Origin: Mucilaginibacter arboris
GTDB taxonomy: Bacteria > Bacteroidota > Bacteroidia > Sphingobacteriales > Sphingobacteriaceae
Assembly: GCF_009754915.1 (NCBI RefSeq)
Contig: NZ_WPIK01000007.1
Coordinates: 173,520-237,519, forward strand
Reading direction: 5' to 3'
Length of the DNA stretch: 64,000 nt
Both the position numbers and the translations under genes were made by a program. Shown piece after piece: positions 35,902 to 45,792 of this stretch (the stretch's first letter is position 1; every line of letters begins with the position of its first letter). A model generated the notes under the pieces. The model was not told the origin of the DNA and ran no database searches. It saw only the letters and a list, made by a program, of their open reading frames with translations.

Positions 35902-38724
35902 TTAATTTTTAATAAACTTGGCGCGACCGATTACCTTTTTATTTGCATCCGTTAATTCAACAACATAAACACCCGGCATCAGCGAAGTAACATCCATCCG
36001 CAAAGCATTATTGCTGTTTTCGGTTGATTTTAATACCGTACTGCCAGTCATGTTAATAATACGGATTTCTGCATTACCTTTTATTACTTGTGGCGAGTTT
36101 AACTGAATATAAGAGCTGGCAGGGTTTGGATAAACGTAAAAAGAAGCGATATTTAAAGCATTGAAATTGATTTTTACCTGATCAGAATAGCTTGTATCGT
36201 CTAAAACAGTTTGTTTTAAACGATAAATAACACTGCCGTTTTCTGCATCGTTATCAGTATAAGTATAAGAACCGGTATTGTTAGCTGCAACAGAACCGAT
36301 GGCGAGAAACGTTTTGCCGCCATCTGTGCTTTTTTCTACGGTAAAAACAGTATAGCCTGCTTCGTTTTTTGTTGTCCAGTTTAATACGATGCTGCGGTTA
36401 TTTATTTCCCCAATAAAAGTTAATAGCTTATAAATTCCGTCAGGATTAATTTTAAAAACCAATTCTAACCGGTTCCCTCCGTTTGTAGTAGTATCCGCAT
36501 TGTTAATTTTAAAATTATAAGCATTGTTCTGGTTAAGCAGCAGCGAGTCTTTTTGATGATGGTCAATCACATAAACATTATATTTTGGGGCAATATTAGC
36601 CATATCGGTAATACGCAACTGCTGGTTTGCGGTAGAAGTAGCATCGATAAATAACCTGATACGCATCTCTTTGTTTACAGTTGGCATTTTATTGATGGCC
36701 AAACGTACATTATCATTAGAATAACTGGATAAATACACGCTTGGTGTAATGCCATCTAAATCTGATGCATCTTCTTTATCATAATTTGCCGACAAGTTTT
36801 TATTGAAAAATAAACCGATGCCGTCATAATTTACACTGTCTGTTTTTAATTGCAGCATTAATTTAGAAGTTACGCCTGCAATTAAATCTAAACCATTGCT
36901 AACCGGAGCACCCATAATAAATTGCCCTGCATTCGGCTCTCCTTTAATATGTGCCGACATTAACAGCAGCGGTGAAGTGGATGAAGTAAGCTGCGTACTT
37001 ACCTTATTGCTTTCGGCAAAAGTAACACCCGCATTGGTAGAGCCAACTACATTACATTTTGCAAAAAAGCCTTCTCCGCTTGCAATATAACGGCTGGCGC
37101 CATTGCCATCTGTAACGGCCGAGCCACTGGTTGCACTGCCTTTTGAATAATAGGAAAATTGTTTAGTAGCCGGATTATAAACATAAACAAGCGGACTAAC
37201 ATCTGTACCGAAAGTAACCTGGTCAATATCAATAGTTGAAGCATAAGGGTTTCCGATCAGGTTAAAACCATCTGAACCCTGGTCGCCTGTTTTGCCGCTT
37301 GTTCCATACCAGTTCGTCCTTAATAAATTAGCTACCGGTGGATAAGATGAATTGTACTTATAGTAATAAGCGCTTTGTACCGATGAACCGGGACTTTCTT
37401 TAACATAAGGGCTGCTTACGGTAAAATTGTTAATGTTGTTTTGCGGAACTTTTACGTTGATTGTTCCCTGATTAGGTACGCCGGTAAAAACGATGGCATT
37501 ATCGTCTGGTGTGGGAAAAACCGGCCCTCTTAATTTTGTAGTTAGGTTGGTGCGGCTGCCACGGTTAAAAAAAAGCAAACCGGTGCCAACAGGGATGTTT
37601 TCTGTTAAAGAATAAATGCCTTTGTAATCGCTATCCTTTATAACGGTATTGGCCGGAAAAGGATCGCCTTCCCGGTACATCCAGATGGAAGCATTATTGG
37701 TATTGGAAGCATCAAAACTGCCTGTGCCCGGGTTAGGGCCGGTAATTGGTGTATTATTGATAAGCGATGCAATGGTATAAAAACTGGTACTGTTATAAAC
37801 AGGAGAGGAGATCAGCCGGTAGCTTCGGCCATAGCTACCGGTAACAAAACGTTGCACATTTACATTTCCGGTTATATTTGCAGTACCCGTTAATGCAGCA
37901 ATGCTGGCTGTACCGCTTGCTGTAGAAAGTAAGGTCAGGTTTCCATTAGCCTGTAAAGTACATTTATCGGCAACGGTTAAAATCCCGGAAACGGTAGTTG
38001 TTCCGTTAACCGGAGCAGCTTTGGTAACGCCATCGGAAGAAAGAATATTTAAGTTGTTATAATTTAATGCCCCTACAATTAACGGGCTTGCACTTGCTGC
38101 CGATCCATTATAAGTATAATTTCCGGTTACGTTATAACCTGTGGCTGTATTCAAATAATCATCTCCAATAGTAACAGGCAAACTGCCAGAATTTATTGAA
38201 CTATTGCCCATAAAACTCTTTCCAATCAATATCGAAGAAATATTGGAATAAGTAACCGCACTGCTCACACTAAAATTTTGATTAACCTGAACTGCAAAAG
38301 CTGATGAAGAAGCACTAAACGTTTTACCCAGGCCTTGACAAATTAAATTAAAAAATGTGGTAGCACTTGTTCCGCCAATTGTTTGTGTGGCAGTTGCATT
38401 GTTAAAAATGGTAGTTAAACCATTGCCGGTAATGCCGGTAGTTGAACCATTGTTTGTCCAGTTTCCGCCTACAGTAATATTACTGGTAGCGCTGCCATCG
38501 GCATTAACATCATAACCAATATTTGTGCAGTTGATTACGCCAGTTCCTGTATTGAGGTAATTACCTGTTGTACCGTTAATATTAATATAAACATTAGAAG
38601 TAGTGGTAGATGTTCCATTTACAATAATAGCTGCCCCATTATTTGTGATGCCTTGCGCAAAAGAAAATGCAGGTAAAAGAAGCATGAGTAGGAATGTAAT
38701 ACGGTTTAAATTAGATTTACTCAT
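35902..38724 (-). CDS. Large secreted protein with type IX (type A) sorting domain
   Basis: 940 residues. A signal peptide (LLMLLLPAFSFAQ) is followed by ~300 residues of Asn/Thr/Gly-rich repeats of likely beta-helix type. A shared middle region includes GFNLIGNPYASTIDID and SRYIASGEGFFAKCN. A fibronectin-III-like domain comes next (WTTKNEAGYTVFTVEKS). The C-terminal ~75 residues are a type A sorting domain (YPNPASSYIQLNS, DVTSLMPGVYVVELTDA, ending KFIKN). It should cross the outer membrane by the type IX system and be cell-attached or released. Its signal peptide codons contain a reverse word copy (38674). Its relative lies at 45931-49116. Ligand unknown. Confidence 0.85.
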   Translation of the reverse strand: MSKSNLNRITFLLMLLLPAFSFAQGITNNGAAIIVNGTSTTTSNVYININGTTGNYLNTGTGVINCTNIGYDVNADGSATSNITVGGNWTNNGSTTGITGNGLTTIFNNATATQTIGGTSATTFFNLICQGLGKTFSASSSAFAVQVNQNFSVSSAVTYSNISSILIGKSFMGNSSINSGSLPVTIGDDYLNTATGYNVTGNYTYNGSAASASPLIVGALNYNNLNILSSDGVTKAAPVNGTTTVSGILTVADKCTLQANGNLTLLSTASGTASIAALTGTANITGNVNVQRFVTGSYGRSYRLISSPVYNSTSFYTIASLINNTPITGPNPGTGSFDASNTNNASIWMYREGDPFPANTVIKDSDYKGIYSLTENIPVGTGLLFFNRGSRTNLTTKLRGPVFPTPDDNAIVFTGVPNQGTINVKVPQNNINNFTVSSPYVKESPGSSVQSAYYYKYNSSYPPVANLLRTNWYGTSGKTGDQGSDGFNLIGNPYASTIDIDQVTFGTDVSPLVYVYNPATKQFSYYSKGSATSGSAVTDGNGASRYIASGEGFFAKCNVVGSTNAGVTFAESNKVSTQLTSSTSPLLLMSAHIKGEPNAGQFIMGAPVSNGLDLIAGVTSKLMLQLKTDSVNYDGIGLFFNKNLSANYDKEDASDLDGITPSVYLSSYSNDNVRLAINKMPTVNKEMRIRLFIDATSTANQQLRITDMANIAPKYNVYVIDHHQKDSLLLNQNNAYNFKINNADTTTNGGNRLELVFKINPDGIYKLLTFIGEINNRSIVLNWTTKNEAGYTVFTVEKSTDGGKTFLAIGSVAANNTGSYTYTDNDAENGSVIYRLKQTVLDDTSYSDQVKINFNALNIASFYVYPNPASSYIQLNSPQVIKGNAEIRIINMTGSTVLKSTENSNNALRMDVTSLMPGVYVVELTDANKKVIGRAKFIKN

Positions 38725-38790
38725 ACAATTTTTAAATTAGAACTATCATTGCAGAAGGTTTTTAATAAGGCGCATTTATACCGCAATAAA

Positions 38791-41718
38791 TTATTGAATT
38801 CTATACCAATTAGTACCGCTGGATTGAATAGTAATACTACTGTTCGCCGGTATAGATATAGGTGTAGTTGCTGATGGTACTGGTGTACCGCTAAAATCTA
38901 CATAGTTATAGGTTCCCAATAATGTCTTAGCTGTATTGTTTTGATTAACTATTATATAAATCCTTCTGGTAGTAGTACTTGACGCAGCAGGCAAAGTAAC
39001 TGTACCCGCAGCAGATGGTGTTATGATAACTGTGTAGTGAGATGCGCCCAAAGTTACACTGGTGGTAGTTACGGTGGTGATAGCATAACCACCAGAGCCA
39101 ATAACATCTAACGTAGAAAGTGGATTTGTATTAGTAATTCCAACATAACCTGTACTATTGATACGCATGCGTTCAGTAGAACCCGTACCACCTGTAAAAA
39201 AGAGAAGATTTTTGCCTGAAGTCCCGTTACCTATTGCAAAATCATTGCCTGTACCATATAAATAAGCCGTACTTGCCCCGCCTAAAACACCTGTACTGGT
39301 GTTTCCGCTTGAATTTATACCCATATCAATATAGTTTGCAGATTCAGTTGCTATATTATTGCTTGCCACTATATCAGAACTGGCACCTGTGCCAGAACTG
39401 TTATTCTGGATGTTTAACTGTAAATAATTGTTAAGCGTTCCCTTTCCGCTAATTACATTGTAAGATGAAGCCGATGTTCCTGCATCAACCAAAAGCTGTT
39501 CTGGATTTGTACTGTTAAAAGCAGTACCACCAATAGCAACGTTCCCCGCACTGTTAAACCTGGCTACTTCTGCATTATTGGTTTTAATAATAAAATCTGT
39601 TGCATCAGTAGTTCCTATAAAATTTGTTCCGGCAGTGGTGCCAGCATTACCTGTAGTTGACCAAGCATTGGCTGTTGCTGCAAAATTTGATAAAGGAAGT
39701 TTTCTCACCACGCCGTTAGAAAGGGTTAGCAGACTATCTGTAGAGGTGTTTGTTCCTGTTTGTACGCCGTTAAGCGTTAAAGGATTAGTACCAACCACGT
39801 GTAATGCAGACGAAGGCGCAATAGTGCCAATACCTATATTTCCGGCACTGGTAACTCTTGCTCTTTCTATACTATTTGTTTTAACAACAAAATCTGTGGC
39901 ATCAGTTGTTCCGATAAAATTTGTTCCGGCAGTTGTACCTGCATTTCCAGTAAGGGACCAGGCTTGTGTAGTAACTAAATTACTTGCATTAAACCATACA
40001 GGTGGCGCACCGCTTCCAGATGATTGCAAAAAATACCCTGCTGTACCAGCATTATTATTAGGCATTAATGCACCACTAAATTTTAAGTTTCCGGTTATGT
40101 CTAATTTTTCAGTTGGCGCATTATTGGCAATCCCTACATTTCCTGTTCCATCAACCCTCATCCGTTCATTTGTGCCTGTACCACCTGTAAAAAAGAGCAG
40201 ATTTTTGCCCGAAGCTGCATTGCCAATTGCAAGGTCATTGCCAGTGCTGTATAAATATGCTGTATTGGCGCCACCTAATACCCCTGTACTGGTATTACCG
40301 CTTGAATTTACGCCCATATCAATATAATTTAGTCCATTGGCTTCAGTTCCTGCGTCATTTGTAGCTACTACATCAGAACTTGCCCCTGTACCGGCATTTG
40401 TATTTTGAATGTTTAACTGCAGATAATTGTTAAGATTCCCTTTTCCACTGATAACGTTATAAGACGTAGCCCCCGCATCAACCAAAAGCCTCTCGGGGGC
40501 TGTGGTGTTAAAAGCATTACTGCCAATTCCAAAACTTCCGGTGCTGTTAACCCTGGCCCTTTCTGTATTGCTTGTTTTAACTACAAAATCTACAGCATCT
40601 GTAGTGCCTATAAAATTTGTTCCGGCAGTTGTACCTGCATTTCCAGCCAACACCCAGGCTGCTGTATTAATGTAAGCAGTTGCATTATACCAGGTTGGTG
40701 CTGCATTGGCACCGGAAGATATTAGAAAATAGCCAGCTGTACCAGCATTATTATTAGGCATTAATGCGCCGCTGAATTTTAAGTTTCCTGTTATATCTAC
40801 TTTTTGGGTTGGTGCGGTATTGCCTATTCCTATATTACCTGTCCCGTCAATACGCATTCTTTCGTTAGAAGCTGTTCCACCGGTAAAAAAGAGAAGGTTT
40901 TTACCAGAAGTACTGTTGCCTATGGCAAAATCATTGCCTGCACCATATAAATAAGCAGTATTTGCACCGCCAAGTACACCTGTACTGGTGTTTGCGCTGG
41001 AGTTAATACCCATATCAACATAATTTGTCGTTTCTGTTGCAGCATCATTACTGGCTACAATATCAGAACTTGCAGCAGCCGTAGGTGAGTTATTTTGTAT
41101 ATTCAACTGCAAATAACTATCTAAATAACCTTTACCACTGATAACATTAAATGCACCTGTTGGGGTAGGGTTAGCAGAAGTAGAGCCTGCGTCAACAAGA
41201 AATCTTTCCCTCGCGCTTCCTGCTGTAAATACAGGATTAAGCCCTACACTCACGCTGCCCAAACTATCTAACCAAAACCGGTGGGTATTATTGGTTTTGA
41301 AATGTAAGCCAAAGTTATCTGTAGTGCCTAAAAAATTTGTTGGATAACTGGTTCCGGCATTACCAATAGTTGCCCATAAAGAACTCGTTTGTGTTGATGT
41401 AGTCAGCATAGTCCAGGCCGTGCCGTTCCAGTAATAATAACCGGGGGTAACGTTATTGGGGGATGTGCCGGCCGTAGCTGTATTATAAACCAAAAGTGAA
41501 GTTGCGGGGGAAGTTATAGGGCCGGCAGCATTGGTTGCCGTTAGTGCAACACGCGGGACCAGCAATCCTTTATTGGTATAACTTACATCTAAACCTGCAG
41601 ATGCATCCGGCGTAAAGCTGCTTGTTGAACTGATGCCGACATTTTGTGCAAAACCTGCTTTAGCTACTAATATGCCAAACAGCAATACAAAAGCCTTGAG
41701 ATAGGGAGTAGTTTTCAT
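38791..41718 (-). CDS. Tail-fibre-like secreted repeat protein
   Basis: 975 residues with a signal peptide (to AGFAQ). The body has blocks of two kinds that recur three or more times: AGTTAGTNFIGTTDATDFVV with ERARV..AGNIGIG, and YIDMGINSSGNTSTGVLGG with SGKNLLFFTGG. Similar blocks occur in phage tail spikes and trimeric fibres. No type IX sorting domain is visible; the C-terminus ends in a small beta domain (SSITIQSSGTNWYRIQ). The gene precedes the 940-residue protein gene by 66 bases on the same strand, so the two may be co-transcribed. Function is unknown; surface fibre is inference. Confidence 0.75.
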   Translation of the reverse strand: MKTTPYLKAFVLLFGILVAKAGFAQNVGISSTSSFTPDASAGLDVSYTNKGLLVPRVALTATNAAGPITSPATSLLVYNTATAGTSPNNVTPGYYYWNGTAWTMLTTSTQTSSLWATIGNAGTSYPTNFLGTTDNFGLHFKTNNTHRFWLDSLGSVSVGLNPVFTAGSARERFLVDAGSTSANPTPTGAFNVISGKGYLDSYLQLNIQNNSPTAAASSDIVASNDAATETTNYVDMGINSSANTSTGVLGGANTAYLYGAGNDFAIGNSTSGKNLLFFTGGTASNERMRIDGTGNIGIGNTAPTQKVDITGNLKFSGALMPNNNAGTAGYFLISSGANAAPTWYNATAYINTAAWVLAGNAGTTAGTNFIGTTDAVDFVVKTSNTERARVNSTGSFGIGSNAFNTTAPERLLVDAGATSYNVISGKGNLNNYLQLNIQNTNAGTGASSDVVATNDAGTEANGLNYIDMGVNSSGNTSTGVLGGANTAYLYSTGNDLAIGNAASGKNLLFFTGGTGTNERMRVDGTGNVGIANNAPTEKLDITGNLKFSGALMPNNNAGTAGYFLQSSGSGAPPVWFNASNLVTTQAWSLTGNAGTTAGTNFIGTTDATDFVVKTNSIERARVTSAGNIGIGTIAPSSALHVVGTNPLTLNGVQTGTNTSTDSLLTLSNGVVRKLPLSNFAATANAWSTTGNAGTTAGTNFIGTTDATDFIIKTNNAEVARFNSAGNVAIGGTAFNSTNPEQLLVDAGTSASSYNVISGKGTLNNYLQLNIQNNSSGTGASSDIVASNNIATESANYIDMGINSSGNTSTGVLGGASTAYLYGTGNDFAIGNGTSGKNLLFFTGGTGSTERMRINSTGYVGITNTNPLSTLDVIGSGGYAITTVTTTSVTLGASHYTVIITPSAAGTVTLPAASSTTTRRIYIIVNQNNTAKTLLGTYNYVDFSGTPVPSATTPISIPANSSITIQSSGTNWYRIQ

Positions 41719-42057
41719 GGAAATATAACTAATACACCCCGTTTTACGGGACGTACTATGTATTAGTTATATTTTATAAATTTTTAAGAAATACCTGTTT
41801 GTAATTCGTGCAGTTTATTTCGCCAGGGTTTTATAAGTATTTTTTCTGTAAAACTTATTTTATTAATTTAGAGCCTGTTTAAAATTTAATTATTAAGTTT
41901 TCTATGCTTCTTTTACCGCCTAAAAATTTGTGTGTATTTGGTTTTTGATTAGTTTAAGTTGATTCAAACACCAATTTTTGTAGGATAAAAGAAGCATTAA
42001 CATTTTTTATTATATAAATTTAAACACGCTCTTAGTAGTAGTGCTAAGGCATGAAAA
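41719..42057. other. Intergenic stretch, mostly a repeat element
   Basis: Nothing but AT-rich DNA and the element at 41870-42031 is seen here. No coding frame is supported. Confidence 0.6.
41870..42031. mobile_element. Short inverted-repeat element with a facing pair of word copies
   Basis: The ends GAGCCTGTTTAAAATTTA and TAAATTTAAACACGCTC are imperfect inverted repeats like those of the ~310-bp family. Inside lie a forward word (41903) and a reverse word (41986), 83 bases apart. It lacks the GC palindromes. It may be a shorter derivative of the larger family or two motif units in opposite orientation; the limits are approximate. Confidence 0.55.
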
Positions 42058-43860
42058 TTATTGTCCTTGCTGTCCTTGCAATGCCCATTTTTCAATAATG
42101 TTAACTAAGCCATCAAGCCTAACGGGTTTTGAAATGTAATCATCCATGCCGGCCTTTAAACATTCTTCCCGGTCGCCCTGTAAAGTGTTTGCGGTCATGG
42201 CAATGATAATAGGTTGTTCTGTTAAGCAAACCCGGATCATTCTCGTTGCTTCCAGTCCGTCCATTTCCGGCATTTGTACATCCATTAAAATCAAATCGTA
42301 ATTTTTCTGGCTTACCTCTTCCAATACATCTTTTCCGTTTTCAGAAACATGCGGTTCATAGCCCAGTTTGTTTAAAACTTTGGAAACCAGTTTCTGGTTC
42401 ATTTTATCATCTTCAGCTATCAGAATATTTAACGGATATTGTTTAGCAAATTCTACTGAAAGTTTTTGTTTTTGCTGATCGTTTGCTAAGCCATCTTTGC
42501 CTTTTTGCCATAACAAGTTTAAAACCTGCCCGCTTAACACATGCTGTTTTAAAGGTTTATCGATAACCGAACTAAAAAGAGCGGAGTGTTTTTTATAATC
42601 TTCATTTCCGGTTTTATTCAGCAGTATGATTGGCAGTTCCGGGAAAAGTTGTTTTATAGATTTTGCCAGTTCAATACCATTCATTTCTGGCATTTGCATA
42701 TCTATCAATGCTAAATCGAAACTGCCTTGCTGTGCTAAAAGCGCCAAAGCCTGTTTTCCTGAATCTGCTAAAAACGGTACAAGCTTCCAGCTGTCAAATT
42801 GCTTTTTAAGTAAATGGCCAACAGTAAAACTATCATCTGCTATTAAGATTTTTTTACCTGTTAATTTTAACATTTCTGCCTGTGTGTTCTTATGCGGGGT
42901 TTGTTTGCCGGCCGACATTAAAATAGTGAACTTAAAGGTAGTGCCTTTTTTCTCCTGGCTTTCAACTTTAACAGAACCATCCATCAAACGCACCAGTTTT
43001 TTACAAACGGTAAGCGCTATATCTAAACCCGAATTAGTGCCTTCTGTGGTTTCTGATTTTAAGTTATTTGCAAGTGATGCTAATTTTTCGGGTGATAAGC
43101 CAACACCTGTATCCCTAACTTCAAACTCCAGTTTTAACCGGTAATCTTCCTTTTGCTCTACTAATTTTACGCCAATAAATACCTCTCCACGTGTAGTAAA
43201 CCGCAAGGCATTCTCCACAAAATTCATTAGGATCTGGCGTAACCTCAAAGCATCGCCCATCAGTTGTACCGGGACTTTTTCGCTGATATCATAAGCCAGT
43301 TCAATATCTGTTTGTCCGGCCTTTGAAGCAAAAATATCTAAAACTTCTTCAATATTGGTTCGCAAATCAAATTCTTTGGCTTCCAGTTCCCGGCCCGATT
43401 CTATTTTTGAGTACTCTAAAATATCATTCATCAATATTTCATTAATGATGCTTAGCAAATTTTCTCCTGAGTATAAAATAGTACTGGTATATTCCTGTTG
43501 TTCATAATTTAAAGCCGTTTCGTTTAGCAATGCCGTCATTCCCATAATCGTATTCATAGGTGTACGAATATCATGGCTGATCTTAGAAATTAGTAAGCTT
43601 TTGTTATGGTTGGCACGGGCTTCATCTTCACGTGCGCGTTGTACACTTAGTTTAGAGTAGGAAAGCAGCTCGGTACGTTCCAGCAATTTCCTTTCCACGT
43701 CTGCTTTCTGGTGCAGTACCGCGTTCATATTTATCCGATGATAAATGTATCCTGCAATTACAACAATTACCATAAGCAGTAAATAAAACCACCACGTTAA
43801 CCAAAACGGTACAAGCAATAGGTTTTCTGCAGAGATTATAAGAAGGCAACCTGTATTCAT
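42058..43860 (-). CDS. Hybrid histidine kinase with two receiver domains, apparently 5'-shortened
   Basis: 600 residues. One membrane helix (about 18-40, FWLTWWFYLLLMVIVVIAGY) leads into a coiled coil, then the kinase with His96 (LLISKISHDIRTPMN) and ATP-binding boxes (NFVENALRF, RDTGVGLS). Two receivers follow, with Asp387 and Asp527. The PFW.TWWFY segment is what normally follows the Y_Y_Y domain in large periplasmic-sensor hybrid kinases of Bacteroidota; here only about 17 residues precede it, so the sensor is gone. There is also a five-residue duplication in the first kinase helix pair (INEILMNDILEYSK). It may be a relic or an input-less relay. Confidence 0.85.
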   Translation of the reverse strand: MNTGCLLIISAENLLLVPFWLTWWFYLLLMVIVVIAGYIYHRINMNAVLHQKADVERKLLERTELLSYSKLSVQRAREDEARANHNKSLLISKISHDIRTPMNTIMGMTALLNETALNYEQQEYTSTILYSGENLLSIINEILMNDILEYSKIESGRELEAKEFDLRTNIEEVLDIFASKAGQTDIELAYDISEKVPVQLMGDALRLRQILMNFVENALRFTTRGEVFIGVKLVEQKEDYRLKLEFEVRDTGVGLSPEKLASLANNLKSETTEGTNSGLDIALTVCKKLVRLMDGSVKVESQEKKGTTFKFTILMSAGKQTPHKNTQAEMLKLTGKKILIADDSFTVGHLLKKQFDSWKLVPFLADSGKQALALLAQQGSFDLALIDMQMPEMNGIELAKSIKQLFPELPIILLNKTGNEDYKKHSALFSSVIDKPLKQHVLSGQVLNLLWQKGKDGLANDQQKQKLSVEFAKQYPLNILIAEDDKMNQKLVSKVLNKLGYEPHVSENGKDVLEEVSQKNYDLILMDVQMPEMDGLEATRMIRVCLTEQPIIIAMTANTLQGDREECLKAGMDDYISKPVRLDGLVNIIEKWALQGQQGQ

Positions 43861-43899
43861 AGCGTTGTTTATTTTAAGCTGTTAGTTGTATATGTAAGT

Positions 43900-44541
43900 T
43901 TATAATTGCCCGGTGCTGTTTTTAGCACTATTTTTTTGTTGCCAATCATAGTTAATGCCCAATACAAAATACCTTTCGTTAGATTCCGGCCTGAAAACAT
44001 AAAGCGGGAAATTCCAGTTTTTAATTCCGGTTTTTATTAAAAAGCCTTTTTCAAATGCTCCGTTTACCTGGTATAATTTTGTTTGTTGTAAGGATACGCC
44101 GGCAGAAAATTTTTCTAAGAATTGATAAGTCAAATCAGACCAACTGTAAATAAAGTTGTTTGTTAATTGCTGTACCGAAAAAGTGAATTGCGTTTGCGTA
44201 TTGAAATTAAATTTCCTGTAATCCATTTCCAGGTTTATTCCAGCAGAACCGCCATTCATTTGCCCTAATACTACACCTAAAATCGGACTGGCGGAATAAG
44301 AAACCGCAGCTTTTTTCTCAAAAGTTTTGCCTCCGTATAAAGATAAAGTATTAACTGCCTCATAATTATATCGCCCTTCTGCATACCAGTTTTTACTGCT
44401 TTGGTAAGTAGCTATCGGCACTATTGTAAACGTTTTGTATATCCCCATGTAATAATATTGCTGAAGCCCGATATGTGGTTGTGCGGTTACATTATGCCAC
44501 AACCCGAAGAGGGTCATTATTGGCAGCAGTCTTTTTTTCAT
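43900..44541 (-). CDS. Outer-membrane beta-barrel protein, family not recognised
   Basis: 213 residues with a signal peptide (MKKRLLPIMTLFGLWHNVTAQ) and alternating aromatic-polar strands (NWYAEGRYNYEAVNTLSLYGG, MDYRKFNFNTQTQFTFSV). It has the look of a small barrel of about 10-12 strands. Its start overlaps the end of the next upstream gene by 50 bases, so the two are probably co-transcribed. The stop region contains a small palindrome of the sister word (GTGCTGTTTTTAGCAC). Function is unknown. Confidence 0.6.
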   Translation of the reverse strand: MKKRLLPIMTLFGLWHNVTAQPHIGLQQYYYMGIYKTFTIVPIATYQSSKNWYAEGRYNYEAVNTLSLYGGKTFEKKAAVSYSASPILGVVLGQMNGGSAGINLEMDYRKFNFNTQTQFTFSVQQLTNNFIYSWSDLTYQFLEKFSAGVSLQQTKLYQVNGAFEKGFLIKTGIKNWNFPLYVFRPESNERYFVLGINYDWQQKNSAKNSTGQL

Positions 44542-45043
44542 GTTCTATGATAATTGATTCTGCCGACCCTAATTTTTCCAGCAGTAAAATATCTTTTAAG
44601 TGAGGGTTCCAATGGAAGATGAGTTCATCCATAGGATGCCAGAGCAGTACCCAGGCAAAAATATCCAGGCTGTTGCTTATACCAGAAGGCAGGTTATGTT
44701 CCTTGCTTAACAGAATGGGTAAAAAGCCCTGGCATATAACAGCTACCACTATTCCTACAGCTAATAAAATCCAGTTGCGTTGTTTAAACCGGGCAAAATC
44801 TCTCATCCTTTCTGCTTTTTTATCAGAAAAGTGGCGATGGACGGCATAAATTAAAGGTTCTGCATATTGTTTATCACTCTCGGTTGTACATTTAAATTTG
44901 TAAAAAACCACATCATAACGTTTAGCTGTAGCTACCGTTTCTAAAATATACTGCTCAAACTGATGGCTCAATTGCCTTTTGTATATAGGCGCAGGGTCAT
45001 GCTTATTAAAATAACCATCAATCATGTTCTGATCGAGGGTCAT
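44492..45043 (-). CDS. Unrecognised membrane protein
   Basis: About 183 residues from the ATG at 45043 (MTLDQNMIDGYFNKHD); an ATG at 45079 would add 12 residues (MSKFHSKSINIF). Two hydrophobic segments lie at about residues 90-110 and 120-140 (NWILLAVGIVVAVICQGFLPILL and SLDIFAWVLLWHPMDELIFHW). The N-terminal half is charged and cytoplasmic in appearance (LSHQFEQYILETVATAKRYDVVFYKF). I recognise no family. It overlaps the downstream barrel gene, suggesting a joint function. Confidence 0.6.
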   Translation of the reverse strand: MTLDQNMIDGYFNKHDPAPIYKRQLSHQFEQYILETVATAKRYDVVFYKFKCTTESDKQYAEPLIYAVHRHFSDKKAERMRDFARFKQRNWILLAVGIVVAVICQGFLPILLSKEHNLPSGISNSLDIFAWVLLWHPMDELIFHWNPHLKDILLLEKLGSAESIIIEHEKKTAANNDPLRVVA

Positions 45044-45079
45044 AAAAATGTTAATGCTTTTTGAATGAAATTTGCTCAT

Positions 45080-45478
45080 TGTATGGAAAACTGATTTCAG
45101 CCAGCCGCCGCTATTATCAATCCCCTGTTTACGGTACAGATGAAGTATTGGTTATCAGTAATTCAGCACACAGAACATGAAGCCTGTTTTCAATAGTTTG
45201 TCAATTAAAATAATTTTAGGAGGACAACAAAAGGCAAAATTTCTACAAATTGAAGCAACAGAACGTAACTGTCAAAAGCTTTTTACAAAATCCTAAACTG
45301 AATTTATAGGGATGAAATTATAGGATATACAATTTCTATTAATGAAGTTGTTTAAACTTTTAGGGCTCCGTTTAAACCTGCACAGGAAGCATCGACACCA
45401 AGAACCAAAACCTAACGATTAACATTTTTAGGTGATAAAAGAAGCATCGGCCAAAAAAATCAAAACCGGAGCATTAAG
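45080..45478. other. Intergenic stretch without recognised genes
   Basis: AT-rich DNA with no supported coding frame. The right part has GTTTAAAC fragments (near 45360 and 45390) that resemble ends of the MITE-like family, and a reverse extended word copy at 45436. Confidence 0.5.
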
Positions 45479-45790
45479 GCCTGTTTAAAATTTATTCCGT
45501 AATTTTTTGTGTGCCCCTGTTTTTGGCTAAAGCCGCCCCCTGCGTTTATACCACCACGGCCTGAAGGCCGTGGCAATTTTAAAGCGTGTTTTTTACGACA
45601 GATCTTTGTTTACTAATGCTGAATTGGCGCTGTGCGGACAGGACGTATAGTCAGGTTTAAATTGCGGTTGCCACGGCCTTTAGGCCGTGGACAAAGGATA
45701 ACCGGCAAGCGGCTTTAGCCAAAAAACCAAAAACACAAAAAAAGATGGCATCAAAGGAGCATCAAAAAAAGACAAAATTTGAACAGGCCC
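45479..45790 (-). mobile_element. MITE-like repeat element, copy B
   Basis: About 312 bases in the opposite orientation to copies A and C. The ends are GGCCTGTTTAAAATTTA and CAAAATTTGAACAGGCC. The inner inverted pair is TTTTGGCTAAAGCC and GGCTTTAGCCAAAA. Two palindromes of the form CCACGGCCTNNAGGCCGTGG lie between them, with AAAGATCTGTCGTAAAA-like DNA in the middle as in copy A. Reverse word copies flank it on both sides. Confidence 0.82.
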
Positions 45791-45792
45791 TA

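Noticed and set aside
39578..40327. 249-residue plus-strand frame opposite the tail-fibre-like gene
   Set aside because: It is the reverse reading of a repetitive Thr/Asn/Gly-rich gene; the peptide is Val/Pro-rich filler with no start signal.
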